From contig JAEZIX010000026.1 of NCBI GenBank assembly GCA_023415935.1, positions 66,261 to 130,260 on the forward strand: a stretch of DNA of 64,000 bases, read 5' to 3'. The notes beneath the pieces are model-generated. The model did no database searches. It worked only from the letters and a program-made list of their open reading frames with translations, and had not been told where the DNA came from. This DNA is from Cyanobacteria bacterium OH_CDB_20. GTDB lineage: Bacteria > Cyanobacteriota > Vampirovibrionia > Gastranaerophilales > Gastranaerophilaceae. Below are positions 17,661 through 26,410 of this stretch, piece after piece. The number at the start of each line of letters is the position of its first letter. Position 1 is the first letter of the stretch. The position numbers were made by a program, and so were the translations under genes.

Positions 17661-20269
17661 TGAGAATTAATGGATTAAGAAGTTATGAGAGTAAGAGCTT
17701 TGGCCCTAATGTAAAGAGGAATGATGCAAATTATCTTGCATATACACAAAGCCCTTATGATTCTGTAAGTTTTACTAATGTTAAAAAAGCCGCTCCTGCT
17801 ATAAGCATGACACGCGAGGCAAACGTACTTAGAATCGCATTTGGACAGAAGTTAAACAACCCTATGCCGGAACTTACTACAGGTATTCAAATGAAAGTAA
17901 GAGGCGTTACGGTTCACCAACAAGGTGGTTTAACGACTGATAAAACCGATGATTCCAATATTACAGAGCTTGCTAACAGCCCTTGGAAAGATGGAGACAA
18001 ACTTCACTATAGAATCTATAAAGACCCCGGAAGAGGTAATTTCATAGAACTGAGTCACCCTGTTTATGGTGAACTAGGCAGAGTTCCAGATGAAATATCA
18101 GATACTATTATAAAACTGATTGAAAGAGGCTGCGGCGCAAAACAATCAGAAGAGCCACAAGGTAAAGTAGGTAAATCTATTGATAAAAGCAAAACGCGTT
18201 CACGCTCAAAAGAGGCAGATCCTAGAAAACTTGGTGATTTTAGATTTGAACTTTCAAATGTTATAGCTGGAACAACAAAAGGTGCTCCAACTATTGGGCT
18301 AAGAGTTAACTTAAGATATGTGGGTAAAGACCCTCAAATTAAAAAAGATGTAAGCAATGTATTTAATCAACTTTTAAATTCAGAAAGCTCTGATGTAAGA
18401 GGATTGGTGATGCTTCATCAGACTCCTACTTCTCCGGATGAAGTTTTACAAAGAATTTTTGATATTGCAGGCGCAAATAATAATGAAAAAGAAGTTAAAA
18501 AAATAAAATATACTATTGAAAATATTATTAAAGAAATAGATGACCCTGAAAACAAAAAAATCCTCATGATAGGTCATATAAAACCTGATGGGGATACGTT
18601 AGGTTCTATAATTGGTATGCAATCGGCTATTACTGCTGCTTATCCTGATAAGGAGGTTGATTGTACAGTTGACGATAAGATTCCTGGATTATTCAGAGAA
18701 AAAATGCCAGGCATAGAAAATGTTAAAAGACCTTATAGTCTTGAAAGAATTGAACTTTTGAAGAAAAGTATTGCTGAATTGCAAGATAAAAAACAAACAG
18801 AGGCAACTAGAACACAGATTGCTCAGCTTGAAAAAGAAATCGAAGAGAGCACTAATCCTGACAATCTTTTTGATTCAGCTCCTCTTAACGGCGGAGAACG
18901 CAAGAAATATGACATAGTTATGTTGATGGATATACCGACTCCGCAAAGATTTAGCGGTGCTTATAAAGAGTATATTGAAAATGCTAAGCACGTTATTTAT
19001 ATCGATCACCATCCTCCAAGAGCTGGTGAATGGGAAGAAGCTCAAGAGCAGACCGGTATTGATATGAAAAGAATTAAGAGTGAAAAAAATGCACTTGTTT
19101 GCCCTTCTGTTCCAGCAAATACTCAATTGGTTGCAATTATTGCAGATAAAGCAGGCATGATGCAAACAATGTTCCGTAATAATTTAGAAAAAGCAAAAAT
19201 ATTTACCGCTGCAATAATTTCAGGAACATCAACAGATACTGGTTCTTTCACTAGAACAGCTAATTTGCTTCCTGAGCATGCAACCATGCCTGTAGCAGAA
19301 AGACCTAATTTCATGCCTGAAGGTATGTCAAAGATGCTTGTAAGGAACCTTGAAGAAGCAAGTTATAATGCTGGTGGTGATGCAAGAGCAGAAATCGACA
19401 AAAAATGGCTCAGAGAGCACATTACATATGATATTCCTGATGAAAAATTTGACAAAAACTTAAAGAGTTTAAGTGCGAGAGAAAAAATGCTCACGTATGC
19501 TCTTGATGAGGAATTGATTATCCCTTCATTGGGTCTTGGCTTTATTGATGTTGATTATAACCAGATGAGTGATGTATGGGCAGAGTCTCTAAGATCAGAT
19601 TCTTCTGTAACTTTGCTTGATGTCCAAAATGCATTTAAATATTCAGAAGTTATGAATGGTTTAAGAACAAATCCTGAAAAGACAGCTCATAGAGATGAGA
19701 CTTTTATTGCCACTACTCTTGAAGATAGAGCAAGAGAAGTTTATGAATCTGTTTACAACGATGATAAAATTGCTGTTTTGACCATTCAAGATAAGCAAGA
19801 AGGCGAAGTGACAGAAAAATCCGAAATTGCAGAGCAAAACGGGCTCAGATTCTCCTTCCGTTCTGCAGATGGATCTACACATGCTGAACTTTTAGCAAGT
19901 CTATTCGGTGGTGGCGGCCACGGCGGGGCAGCTGGTGGTAGAATTGATTTACCTGGCATCAAAATTAACTCTAAACTTATTGTAAGAGTAAATGGAGAGC
20001 CTGTCTATGATCCTAAAGTCATTTATCAAGAATTGAAGAGAAATTATGATATAAATCATGACAATAGACTTTCAGACTACAGAAAACAAGAATTATTAAA
20101 AGATATTAGGGTGGATTTTGCTCCTGAGGGTGCAGAAAGACCACAAACTGCCAGAGATATCATCACAAACCTTGTGAGATGCATAAGGACAGAACAAGAT
20201 GATTTCAAAGCAAAAACATGGGAAGAAAGAGGCTATCAGGTTAGCGCCAAAAAAGCTTCATCTAGATAG
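17657..20269 (+). CDS. Large DHH-family phosphoesterase (NrnA-like core) with N-terminal motif
   Basis: An 870-aa protein. After M-R-I-N-G-L-R-S-Y and a ~300-residue extension comes a DHH/DHHA1 phosphoesterase: H-I-K-P-D-G-D at about residue 305 (motif I), L-M-D-I-P near 420, I-D-H-H-P near 448 (the DHH motif), S-T-D-T-G-S-F near 530, and G-G-G-G-H-G-G-A-A-G at about 750 (DHHA1). NrnA-type enzymes are ~310-330 aa and degrade oligoribonucleotides and c-di-AMP-derived pApA; this one is more than twice as long, with an insertion between the DHH motifs. The second ATG (17660) would give the exact M-R-I-N start. Catalytic residues look intact, substrate unknown. Confidence 0.75.
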   Translation: MMRINGLRSYESKSFGPNVKRNDANYLAYTQSPYDSVSFTNVKKAAPAISMTREANVLRIAFGQKLNNPMPELTTGIQMKVRGVTVHQQGGLTTDKTDDSNITELANSPWKDGDKLHYRIYKDPGRGNFIELSHPVYGELGRVPDEISDTIIKLIERGCGAKQSEEPQGKVGKSIDKSKTRSRSKEADPRKLGDFRFELSNVIAGTTKGAPTIGLRVNLRYVGKDPQIKKDVSNVFNQLLNSESSDVRGLVMLHQTPTSPDEVLQRIFDIAGANNNEKEVKKIKYTIENIIKEIDDPENKKILMIGHIKPDGDTLGSIIGMQSAITAAYPDKEVDCTVDDKIPGLFREKMPGIENVKRPYSLERIELLKKSIAELQDKKQTEATRTQIAQLEKEIEESTNPDNLFDSAPLNGGERKKYDIVMLMDIPTPQRFSGAYKEYIENAKHVIYIDHHPPRAGEWEEAQEQTGIDMKRIKSEKNALVCPSVPANTQLVAIIADKAGMMQTMFRNNLEKAKIFTAAIISGTSTDTGSFTRTANLLPEHATMPVAERPNFMPEGMSKMLVRNLEEASYNAGGDARAEIDKKWLREHITYDIPDEKFDKNLKSLSAREKMLTYALDEELIIPSLGLGFIDVDYNQMSDVWAESLRSDSSVTLLDVQNAFKYSEVMNGLRTNPEKTAHRDETFIATTLEDRAREVYESVYNDDKIAVLTIQDKQEGEVTEKSEIAEQNGLRFSFRSADGSTHAELLASLFGGGGHGGAAGGRIDLPGIKINSKLIVRVNGEPVYDPKVIYQELKRNYDINHDNRLSDYRKQELLKDIRVDFAPEGAERPQTARDIITNLVRCIRTEQDDFKAKTWEERGYQVSAKKASSR

Positions 20270-20307
20270 TTAACTGATATTGCTATTGATTAAATAGATA
20301 ATATTAG

Positions 20308-20337
20308 AGAGGGTTTTATTTTTAAAACCCTCTTTTT
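20308..20337 (+). terminator. Intrinsic terminator after the DHH gene
   Basis: Perfect 11-bp stem AGAGGGTTTTA / TAAAACCCTCT with a four-T loop and a following T run. Confidence 0.9.
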
Positions 20338-20403
20338 ATAGCGTTTTCATATCATAGATTTTGTGATTTAATTAATAGAGTTAATCGAAACTTTGGAGAG
20401 ATT

Positions 20404-21675
20404 ATGAAGATTACAAATATCGGAATTATAGGCTTAGGAACCGTTGGTACCGGTGTTATTAAAACTTTGCAGAACTTTAATCATATAAGTATTAAAAAAG
20501 TTGCAGTAAAAAATATTAATAAAAAAAGAGATATTGAGAATTTTGATATGTCGCTTTTGACTGATAATCCCGAAGAAGTTGTAAATAACCCTGAAATTGA
20601 TATTGTTGTTGAAGTTGTTGGCGGAATTGAGCCTGTCTTTGGGCTTTTAAAGACAGCTATTAATAATGGTAAACATATAGTAACTGCAAATAAAGAGCTT
20701 TTAGCAAAACATGGTGAAGAGCTTTTTGGGCTTGCAAAAGAAAAAAATGTAGTAATCCTTTATGAGGCTGCTATTGCAGGTGGTATTCCTATTATAATGC
20801 CTATAAAAACAATACTTGGGGCAAATAAGATTACTAATATTTCAGCAATTTTAAATGGAACTACAAACTACATCTTAACAAAAATGGATGAACTTGGCGT
20901 TTCTTATGAAGAGGTTTTAAAAGAGGCTCAAGAGCTTGGCTACGCTGAAACTAATCCAACAGGTGATGTTGAAGGATTTGATGCGGCGTATAAGATTGCA
21001 ACCCTTGCAACTATTGCTTTTAATCAACGTGTAGATATCCACAAGATATATAGAGAAGGAATTACGAAGATTTCTGCAAAGGATATGGAATTTGCAAAAG
21101 AATTCGGATACAAGATAAAACTTATCGCGCTTGCTCAAATGACTGATGATAACAAGGTTGATGTAAGAGTTCATCCTATGTTTGTGAGCAAAAACAGGGT
21201 TCTTGCCCATGTTAACGGTGTTACAAATGCTGTTATGCTTAAAGGTAATCCTGTTGGAGAGGTTATGTTTACAGGACCTGGCGCTGGAGAAATGCCTACT
21301 GCAAGCTCAGTTGTTGGTGATATTTTAGCTCTTGCAGTTGAAATTAATGCCTCAAACTACCCTCTTCCTATGATGCGTTGCAGGCATGAGGGCAAGGCAG
21401 ATCAAATAGACATTAAAGACACATATAATAAATATTATATTTCAATCAATGCAGCCGATAACCCTGGTGTTATAGGTTTAGTCGGAACTTTATGCGGGAA
21501 ACACAATTTAAACCTTGCAAATATACTTCAAAAGGGTGTAAATTCTGACGGTACTGCTGAAATCATTATTATTACAGCGCAAAGTAAGGAATCTGATGCA
21601 AGAGATGCCCTTCACGAAATGCTAAAATCAGGTTCTATAAATAAAATTAACAGTTTAATAAGAGTTATGGATTAA
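20404..21675 (+). CDS. hom: Homoserine dehydrogenase
   Basis: A 423-aa homoserine dehydrogenase with an N-terminal NAD(P) fold (G-L-G-T-V-G-T-G-V), the catalytic-domain signature around A-N-K-E-L-L-A and Y-A-E-T-N-P-T-G-D-V-E-G-F-D-A-A-Y-K, and a C-terminal ACT domain (from about residue 345) expected to sense threonine. It reduces aspartate semialdehyde to homoserine. It is not fused to aspartokinase. thrC follows 12 bases later; a GGAGAG site precedes the ATG. Confidence 0.95.
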   Translation: MKITNIGIIGLGTVGTGVIKTLQNFNHISIKKVAVKNINKKRDIENFDMSLLTDNPEEVVNNPEIDIVVEVVGGIEPVFGLLKTAINNGKHIVTANKELLAKHGEELFGLAKEKNVVILYEAAIAGGIPIIMPIKTILGANKITNISAILNGTTNYILTKMDELGVSYEEVLKEAQELGYAETNPTGDVEGFDAAYKIATLATIAFNQRVDIHKIYREGITKISAKDMEFAKEFGYKIKLIALAQMTDDNKVDVRVHPMFVSKNRVLAHVNGVTNAVMLKGNPVGEVMFTGPGAGEMPTASSVVGDILALAVEINASNYPLPMMRCRHEGKADQIDIKDTYNKYYISINAADNPGVIGLVGTLCGKHNLNLANILQKGVNSDGTAEIIIITAQSKESDARDALHEMLKSGSINKINSLIRVMD

Positions 21676-21687
21676 GGAAGTAAAATT

Positions 21688-22752
21688 ATGGCTTATCATT
21701 ATCAAGGATTAATTAATAAATATAGAGAGTTTTTGCCTGTTTCAGACACAACTCCTGTTATAACGCTCAATGAAGGAAACACACCTTTAATTAAAGCGGA
21801 TAATTTAGCCAAAAAAATCGGCTTGAATGCAGAAATATATTTAAAATTTGAAGGCGCAAACCCTACAGGAAGTTTTAAAGATAGAGGCATGACAATGGCA
21901 GTTTCCAAAGCTGCTGAAGCTGGCTCAAAAGCTATAATTTGCGCATCTACAGGAAATACGAGTGCAGCAGCTGCAGCATACGGCGCGAAAGCAGGAATGA
22001 GAACTTTTGTGCTTATCCCTGATGGATACATTGCACTTGGAAAATTATCTCAAGCAATGATGTATGGTGCTGAAATCATTGCAATAAAAGGCAATTTTGA
22101 TGAAGCTCTAGAGATGGTTGTAAAAATTTCTGAAAACTATCCTATTACACTCGTAAATTCTGTAAATCCATATAGAATCGAAGGACAAAAAACAGGTGCG
22201 TTTGAAATTATTGAAGCGCTTGGCGATGCTCCTGACTATCATTTTATCCCTGTTGGAAATGCTGGAAATATTACGGCATATTTTAAAGGTTACGAAGAGT
22301 GGCTTGCACTTGGAAAATCAACTCATCTACCAAAAATGATGGGATTTGAAGCGGAAGGTTCAGCTGCAATTGTAAGAGGTGAAAGAATCTACAAGCCTGA
22401 GACAATAGCAACTGCAATAAGAATAGGAAATCCTGCAAGTTGGAAACATGCAGAGCGCGCAAGAGATTTGTCTTGCGGTATAATCAACTGTGTAACAGAC
22501 GAAGAAATTATTGAAGCATACAAAATGATAGCTTCTACAGAAGGTATTTTAGCAGAACCAGCTTCAGCTGCTTCAGTTGCAGGCGTAATAAAAGCTCAAA
22601 AACTTGGCTTAGTTGAAGAAGGTACAAAAATAGTTTGCGTTTTAACCGGAAATGGTTTGAAAGACCCTGATAGCGCAATAAAATATTCTCAAACAGAAGT
22701 TATAAAGACTGAAGCTAAACTTGATGACATTCTCGAAGTAATTAGTCTGTAA
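21688..22752 (+). CDS. thrC: Threonine synthase
   Basis: A 354-aa PLP enzyme of the short class found in cyanobacteria and Bacillus. The PLP lysine is in T-G-S-F-K-D-R-G-M, the phosphate-binding loop is V-G-N-A-G-N, and [10 protein letters not shown] is the substrate loop. It converts O-phosphohomoserine to threonine. It forms a two-gene operon with hom; homoserine kinase (thrB) is not in the window. Confidence 0.95.
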   Translation: MAYHYQGLINKYREFLPVSDTTPVITLNEGNTPLIKADNLAKKIGLNAEIYLKFEGANPTGSFKDRGMTMAVSKAAEAGSKAIICASTGNTSAAAAAYGAKAGMRTFVLIPDGYIALGKLSQAMMYGAEIIAIKGNFDEALEMVVKISENYPITLVNSVNPYRIEGQKTGAFEIIEALGDAPDYHFIPVGNAGNITAYFKGYEEWLALGKSTHLPKMMGFEAEGSAAIVRGERIYKPETIATAIRIGNPASWKHAERARDLSCGIINCVTDEEIIEAYKMIASTEGILAEPASAASVAGVIKAQKLGLVEEGTKIVCVLTGNGLKDPDSAIKYSQTEVIKTEAKLDDILEVISL

Positions 22753-23074
22753 GAAAATCAAGTTATTCGAGATATAAGCCCATACCTCTGCGCAATTGAT
22801 TTGTAATCAATAGGTCGTGAGTTTTCGCCGAACTAACTGCTTTTTGCTGCAAATATTTATTTTCGCAAAAAAAATGGGCATTTCTGCCCAAAATCGTTTA
22901 AATAAGAAGAGAGAGTATTTATATAAAGTATTTTTTTTGGTGTAAATTGACTCTAAGGTATCATTTTTTACAATTCTGTAACAAAAAATATTTGCGATGT
23001 GCATAAAACATGTTTACAAATGATTATTTTCTCTGTTACAATGTGTCCATAGAATATAATAGGAGGATACTACC
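22753..23074 (+). promoter_or_regulatory. infC leader region with a tRNA-Thr-like fragment
   Basis: This ~320-base gap holds no gene. It contains a tRNA-Thr-like fragment (separate entry), a GGGCA/TGCCC hairpin at 22875-22890 with eight A before it (so it would be a terminator only on the - strand), and A+T-rich sequence with the infC ribosome-binding site (AGGAGG at 23061-23066). In Bacillus and E. coli the infC-rpmI-rplT operon is autoregulated through leader RNA; no known leader type was matched here. Confidence 0.45.
22771..22837 (+). pseudogene. Degraded tRNA-Thr(UGU)-like sequence
   Basis: A perfect anticodon arm is present: ATTGA (22795-22799), loop TTTGTAA with anticodon TGT, TCAAT (22807-22811). 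It is followed by the variable region AGGTC and a T-stem 5' half GTGAG, all matching a bacterial tRNA-Thr. The acceptor stem cannot be closed, the D-arm is degenerate and the T-loop is replaced. It is either a tRNA relic or a tRNA mimic in the infC leader. Confidence 0.5.
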
Positions 23075-23605
23075 ATTAGTAAAGATTTAAACCAAGGAAG
23101 CCAGCTTTTAAACAGAAACATAAGAGCTAAAGAAGTCAGATTAATTGACGATGAAGGTACAAATTATGGAGTTATTGCAACTTCAAAGGCTTTAGCAATG
23201 GCTGAAGAAAAGGACTTAGATCTTGTTATTGTTTCTCCTAACCAGGAACCTCCTGTAGCAAAGATTTTAGACTACGGTAAGTATAAATACGAAGTTGAAA
23301 AAAGAGCTAAAGAAGCTAAGAAAAAACAACATAACATAGATGTTAAAGAAATTAAGATTCGTTACAAAATTGACGTTCATGATTATAACGTAAGAATCAA
23401 AAATATTAGAAAATTTATAGCAGCAGGCGATAAAGTAAAAATCGTTGTAATGCTTAGAGGACGTGAAATGCAGCATAGCCAACTTGCTTTTGATTTGGCT
23501 AACAGATTCTTGAATGACCTCGAGCAAGACCCACTTACTATCGAAAAGAAACCATCTATGGATGGCAAAAATGTCATAACGATACTTGCGCCAACTCATG
23601 TTTGA
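23075..23605 (+). CDS. infC: Translation initiation factor IF-3 (ATT start)
   Basis: The start is ATT at 23075, 8 bases after an AGGAGG ribosome-binding site; the first in-frame ATG (23198) would remove a conserved part of the N-domain (S-K-D-L-N ... L-L-N-R-N-I-R-A-K-E-V-R-L-I). The 176-aa product has the IF3-N domain, the Lys-rich linker and the IF3-C domain (K-E-I-K-I-R-Y-K-I-D ... G-D-K-V-K). Rare ATT starts on infC are a classic device by which IF3 represses its own translation. It leads infC-rpmI-rplT. Confidence 0.95.
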   Translation: MSKDLNQGSQLLNRNIRAKEVRLIDDEGTNYGVIATSKALAMAEEKDLDLVIVSPNQEPPVAKILDYGKYKYEVEKRAKEAKKKQHNIDVKEIKIRYKIDVHDYNVRIKNIRKFIAAGDKVKIVVMLRGREMQHSQLAFDLANRFLNDLEQDPLTIEKKPSMDGKNVITILAPTHV

Positions 23606-23713
23606 TTTAAAATAAAAGTATAACGTTCTCGGTTTGATGTTATGGAGGCATGTCATAACGGTCGACTGAGTGGTCTTTGGGCCGATATTTAGCACTAAAA
23701 AAGGAGAAAAACT
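23606..23713 (+). promoter_or_regulatory. Structured infC-rpmI intergenic RNA, candidate L20 operator
   Basis: The 108-base gap is GC-richer than its surroundings and foldable: a GTTATG/CATAAC stem (23639-23644 with 23654-23659), then G+C-rich sequence with TCGG (23629-) able to pair with CCGA near 23692. L20 represses rpmI translation in other bacteria by binding RNA just here, so an L20 operator is a reasonable inference; no consensus was verified. Confidence 0.4.
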
Positions 23714-23923
23714 ATGCCTAAAATGAAAACACACCGTGCAGGCGCTAAAAGGTATAAAATTACTGCCTCAGGTAAAATCTTAAGAAGACAATCAGGTACA
23801 AAACACCTTCTTCAGCACAAAGATTCTGATAGAAAAAGAAGACTATCAGGTGTGGTAGAGGTTTCAGAAACTCATGTTAAATTGATTTCTAAACAGTTGC
23901 CATACAAAAAGTACTCAAGATAA
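23714..23923 (+). CDS. rpmI: 50S ribosomal protein L35
   Basis: A 69-aa basic protein matching L35 from end to end (M-P-K-M-K-T-H-R-A-G-A-K-R-Y-K start; K-H-L-L and Y-K-K-Y at the C-terminus). It has a GGAG ribosome-binding site and lies between infC and rplT in the usual order. Confidence 0.97.
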   Translation: MPKMKTHRAGAKRYKITASGKILRRQSGTKHLLQHKDSDRKRRLSGVVEVSETHVKLISKQLPYKKYSR

Positions 23924-23952
23924 TTTAATGTGAATGAAGAAAGGAAAATACA

Positions 23953-24303
23953 ATGAGAGTTAAACGTGGAAACGTCTTAAGAAAAAGACATAAGAAAATA
24001 TTAAAATTAGCAAAAGGTTTTAAAGGTGCAAGAAGCAGAATATTTAAAGTAGCTAATACTGCTGTTATGAAAGCACTAAAATATCAATACAGAGACAGAC
24101 GTCACCTAAAAAGAAATATGCGTCGTCTATGGATTGTTAGAATCAATGCAGCTGTTAGACAACATGGCATGAGCTATTCAAAATTTATGAACGCTCTTAA
24201 AAAATCTAACGTAACAGTTAACAGAAAAATGCTAGCTGATATGGCTGTAAGAGAACCAGAAGCATTCGCAGTTGTTGTAGAAACAGCGAAAGCTGCAAAA
24301 TAA
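23953..24303 (+). CDS. rplT: 50S ribosomal protein L20
   Basis: A 116-aa L20: M-R-V-K-R-G start, the basic N-terminal tail, K-G-F-K-G-A-R-S-R and R-D-R-R-H-L-K-R. It assembles early on 23S rRNA and is the usual autoregulator of this operon. A strong intrinsic terminator follows. Confidence 0.97.
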   Translation: MRVKRGNVLRKRHKKILKLAKGFKGARSRIFKVANTAVMKALKYQYRDRRHLKRNMRRLWIVRINAAVRQHGMSYSKFMNALKKSNVTVNRKMLADMAVREPEAFAVVVETAKAAK

Positions 24304-24325
24304 TTTAGACTATTTAATTTAAACT

Positions 24326-24353
24326 AAGCCCTCAATTTACTTGAGGGCTTTTT
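24326..24353 (+). terminator. Intrinsic terminator of infC-rpmI-rplT
   Basis: Stem AAGCCCTCAA / TTGAGGGCTT with loop TTTAC, then a T run. It closes the ribosomal operon. Confidence 0.92.
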
Positions 24354-24455
24354 CGTATATTTGTATGAGATTTTAAAATTTGGATTAAAGTATAAAAATT
24401 TTTTCCCGTCTACCTTTGTAGAGAGAAAACCGCATTTAAGTTTGAGAGAGAAAAA

Positions 24456-24854
24456 ATGGTACAAGAAAATACAGGAATACTTTTAGTACAAAGTGATTTA
24501 AATAAAATTGTTTCAATGTCTGAAAAATGCATTTCAGCAGGAATTGATGATGAAACAATTTATGCAACTGTTTATGGCGAAGATATCCAAAAATTTCTTA
24601 TGAGTAAAGGAATTGGAACCGTAATTATTGACGCAGATATGTATAATATGGAAACCGCTTCAATCTTAAAAGCATATTCAAGCTTTTCTGACTTAGACGT
24701 GATTCTTGTCACCAAAACAGCAATGAAAAAAACAATAAGAATGATAATGGACGAAAATCTAAAATATATTAACGCTGAAATCTCAAGCGAGGACCTTGCA
24801 AGAGTGCTTGGAATATATCAGCCGTTTTGGTTCAAAAAAGTGGTCCATCTGTAA
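24456..24854 (+). CDS. Receiver-like small protein, function unknown
   Basis: A 132-aa protein not matched to a named family. The pattern of strands and helices (G-I-L-L-V-Q-S-D-L ... V-I-I-D-A-D-M-Y ... D-V-I-L-V-T-K-T) resembles a CheY-type receiver fold, with Asp near the end of strand 3 and a K-T near strand 4-5, but the acidic pair at the first strand is missing, so it is at best a degenerate receiver. It has an AG-rich upstream site and its own terminator 50 bases downstream, so it is probably monocistronic. Confidence 0.55.
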   Translation: MVQENTGILLVQSDLNKIVSMSEKCISAGIDDETIYATVYGEDIQKFLMSKGIGTVIIDADMYNMETASILKAYSSFSDLDVILVTKTAMKKTIRMIMDENLKYINAEISSEDLARVLGIYQPFWFKKVVHL

Positions 24855-24903
24855 AAGAGACTTATTTATAACTGAGAACAACTTAACACAAACAACCCTA
24901 ATT

Positions 24904-24928
24904 GCCTCTAATAAAGAGGCTTTTTTTT
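24904..24928 (+). terminator. Intrinsic terminator after the receiver-like gene
   Basis: GCCTCT-AATAA-AGAGGC stem-loop followed by eight T. Confidence 0.92.
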
Positions 24929-25283
24929 GTGAAAAATTGCGCGTGTTTTAGAAACTTAACATGGGGCTTGATTTAAAACCATGTTTTAAATAATATTGAT
25001 TTTACGAACCGAAGAAAGTAGGGGGGCTAACGAAGTTAGCGAAATGGGCAAATTGATTGAAGGCATAAGCCTTTAAAATAAAAAATCAGTTTGAAAAAAC
25101 CAAAACGCAAAACTAACTGCCCTTAAAGATAAAGACCCTGCCTAGGATCAAAGAAATTTTTAACTATTACAAGAGTTTATAGCTCTTTGCAATTATAAAA
25201 ATGTTGATTTTACGGTTCCTGCAAGCGTAAAAGTTTTTGCGTTTGGAAAATAGGTCGATATTACAACAAAAAAGGAGCACAAA
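24929..25283 (+). promoter_or_regulatory. rplJ leader: candidate L10(L12)4 autoregulatory RNA
   Basis: The ~355-base gap before rplJ carries no gene but several structural signs: an operator-like palindrome at 24971-24991 (nine-base arms ATTTAAAAC / GTTTTAAAT), a GCTAAC-GAA-GTTAGC hairpin near 25027-25041, the string CCCTGCCTAGG near 25137-25147, which resembles the conserved CCTGCC part of L10 leaders, and TTGATTTTACG occurring twice. L10 or its complex with L12 represses this operon by binding leader RNA in other bacteria. The L10-leader assignment is inference. Confidence 0.5.
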
Positions 25284-25805
25284 ATGGCAACAAAAGCTTT
25301 CAAACAAGAAAAAATTGAAGCTATTAAAGAACAATTCAGTAAAGCAAAAGTAGCCATCGTAACTGAGTACAAAGGTTTTTCTGTAGAAGAAATCACTAAA
25401 CTTCGTAGAGAACTTCAAAAATTAAATTCAGATTACATGGTAACAAAAAATACTTTAGCAAAAATTGCTGTTAAAGATACTGAATATGAAGTGTTAACTG
25501 ATTCTTTCAAAGGATCAATTGCTGTAGCATTTGGTTTTGAAGATCAGGCAGCACCTGCAAAAGTTCTTGCAAAATTTATCAAAGAGACTAAGAAAGGTGA
25601 AATCTTAGGAGCTGCTCTTGACGGACAATTACTTAGTGCAAACGATGCAAGAGCGCTTGCTGATATCCCATCAAGAGAAGAACTATACGCAAAAATGCTT
25701 GGCTGCGTAAACTCACCTGCAACAGGTATCGTTGGTTCTATCAACGCTGTAATGAGCAGCTTGGTAAGAGCAATCGACGCAGTTGCAAAACAAAAATCTG
25801 CTTAA
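25284..25805 (+). CDS. rplJ: 50S ribosomal protein L10
   Basis: A 173-aa L10 with the conserved N-terminal domain (V-T-E-Y-K-G-F-S-V-E-E-I-T-K-L-R) and an Ala-rich C-terminal helix that binds L12 dimers. It anchors the ribosomal stalk to 23S rRNA. It follows the long leader above and precedes rplL by 65 bases; rplK-rplA are not upstream, so the block is separated from the usual L11-L1 genes. Confidence 0.97.
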   Translation: MATKAFKQEKIEAIKEQFSKAKVAIVTEYKGFSVEEITKLRRELQKLNSDYMVTKNTLAKIAVKDTEYEVLTDSFKGSIAVAFGFEDQAAPAKVLAKFIKETKKGEILGAALDGQLLSANDARALADIPSREELYAKMLGCVNSPATGIVGSINAVMSSLVRAIDAVAKQKSA

Positions 25806-25870
25806 TCGCTTAAGCAAAAAACAAAAAACAAAAACAATTACACTAAAATAAATAAAAAGGAGAAATTAAA

Positions 25871-26245
25871 ATGAGTGTACAAACAATTCTAGAATCAATT
25901 GAAAAATTAACTTTAATCGAAGCTGCTGAATTAGTAAAAGCAATGGAAGAAAAATTCGGCGTTTCTGCTGCAGCTCCTGTTGCAGTTGCTGCTGCAGCTC
26001 CTGCTGCTGCTGCTGATGCTGGCGAAGCTGCTGATGCTGAAGTATCTGTTATTCTTGCATCAGTTGGTGCTAAGAAAATCGACGTTCTTAAAGAAGTTAG
26101 AGCTATCACAGGTCTTGGCTTAAAAGAAGCTAAAGATTTAGTAGACGGCGCTCCAAAACCAGTTAAAGAAAACATCAAAAAAGAAGAAGCTAACGAAATT
26201 AAGAAAAAACTTGAAGAACTTGGCGCAACAGTTGAAGTTAAATAG
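25871..26245 (+). CDS. rplL: 50S ribosomal protein L7/L12
   Basis: A 124-aa L7/L12: N-terminal dimerisation domain, an Ala-rich hinge at about residues 36-58, and the factor-binding C-terminal domain ([21 protein letters not shown]). The hinge is all Ala/Asp/Glu/Val. A terminator follows at 26267; rpoB is not next, which departs from the common rplJL-rpoBC order. Confidence 0.97.
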   Translation: MSVQTILESIEKLTLIEAAELVKAMEEKFGVSAAAPVAVAAAAPAAAADAGEAADAEVSVILASVGAKKIDVLKEVRAITGLGLKEAKDLVDGAPKPVKENIKKEEANEIKKKLEELGATVEVK

Positions 26246-26266
26246 TTTTAACATAAAACTTTTAAA

Positions 26267-26295
26267 AAGAGATAACTTAGGTTATCTCTTTTTTT
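26267..26295 (+). terminator. Intrinsic terminator of rplJ-rplL
   Basis: Stem AAGAGATAAC / GTTATCTCTT, loop TTAG, then a T run. It closes rplJL here, cutting it off from any downstream rpo genes. Confidence 0.92.
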
Positions 26296-26410
26296 GTGTC
26301 TTGGTTACTAATTAATTTTTCCCCTATTAGCTAATAGTATTTTTTTATAAATTTGAAAATACTAAGCATATTAAAAAGTTGATATTTGTAAAAAGAAGCG
26401 GGAGAAAAAA

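Noticed and set aside
22875..22890. Terminator after thrC
   Set aside because: The GGGCA/TGCCC hairpin has its T run only on the - strand, so it does not serve thrC.
22807..23004. 65-aa leftward frame in the infC leader
   Set aside because: No ribosome-binding site, odd composition, overlaps a hairpin; probably chance.
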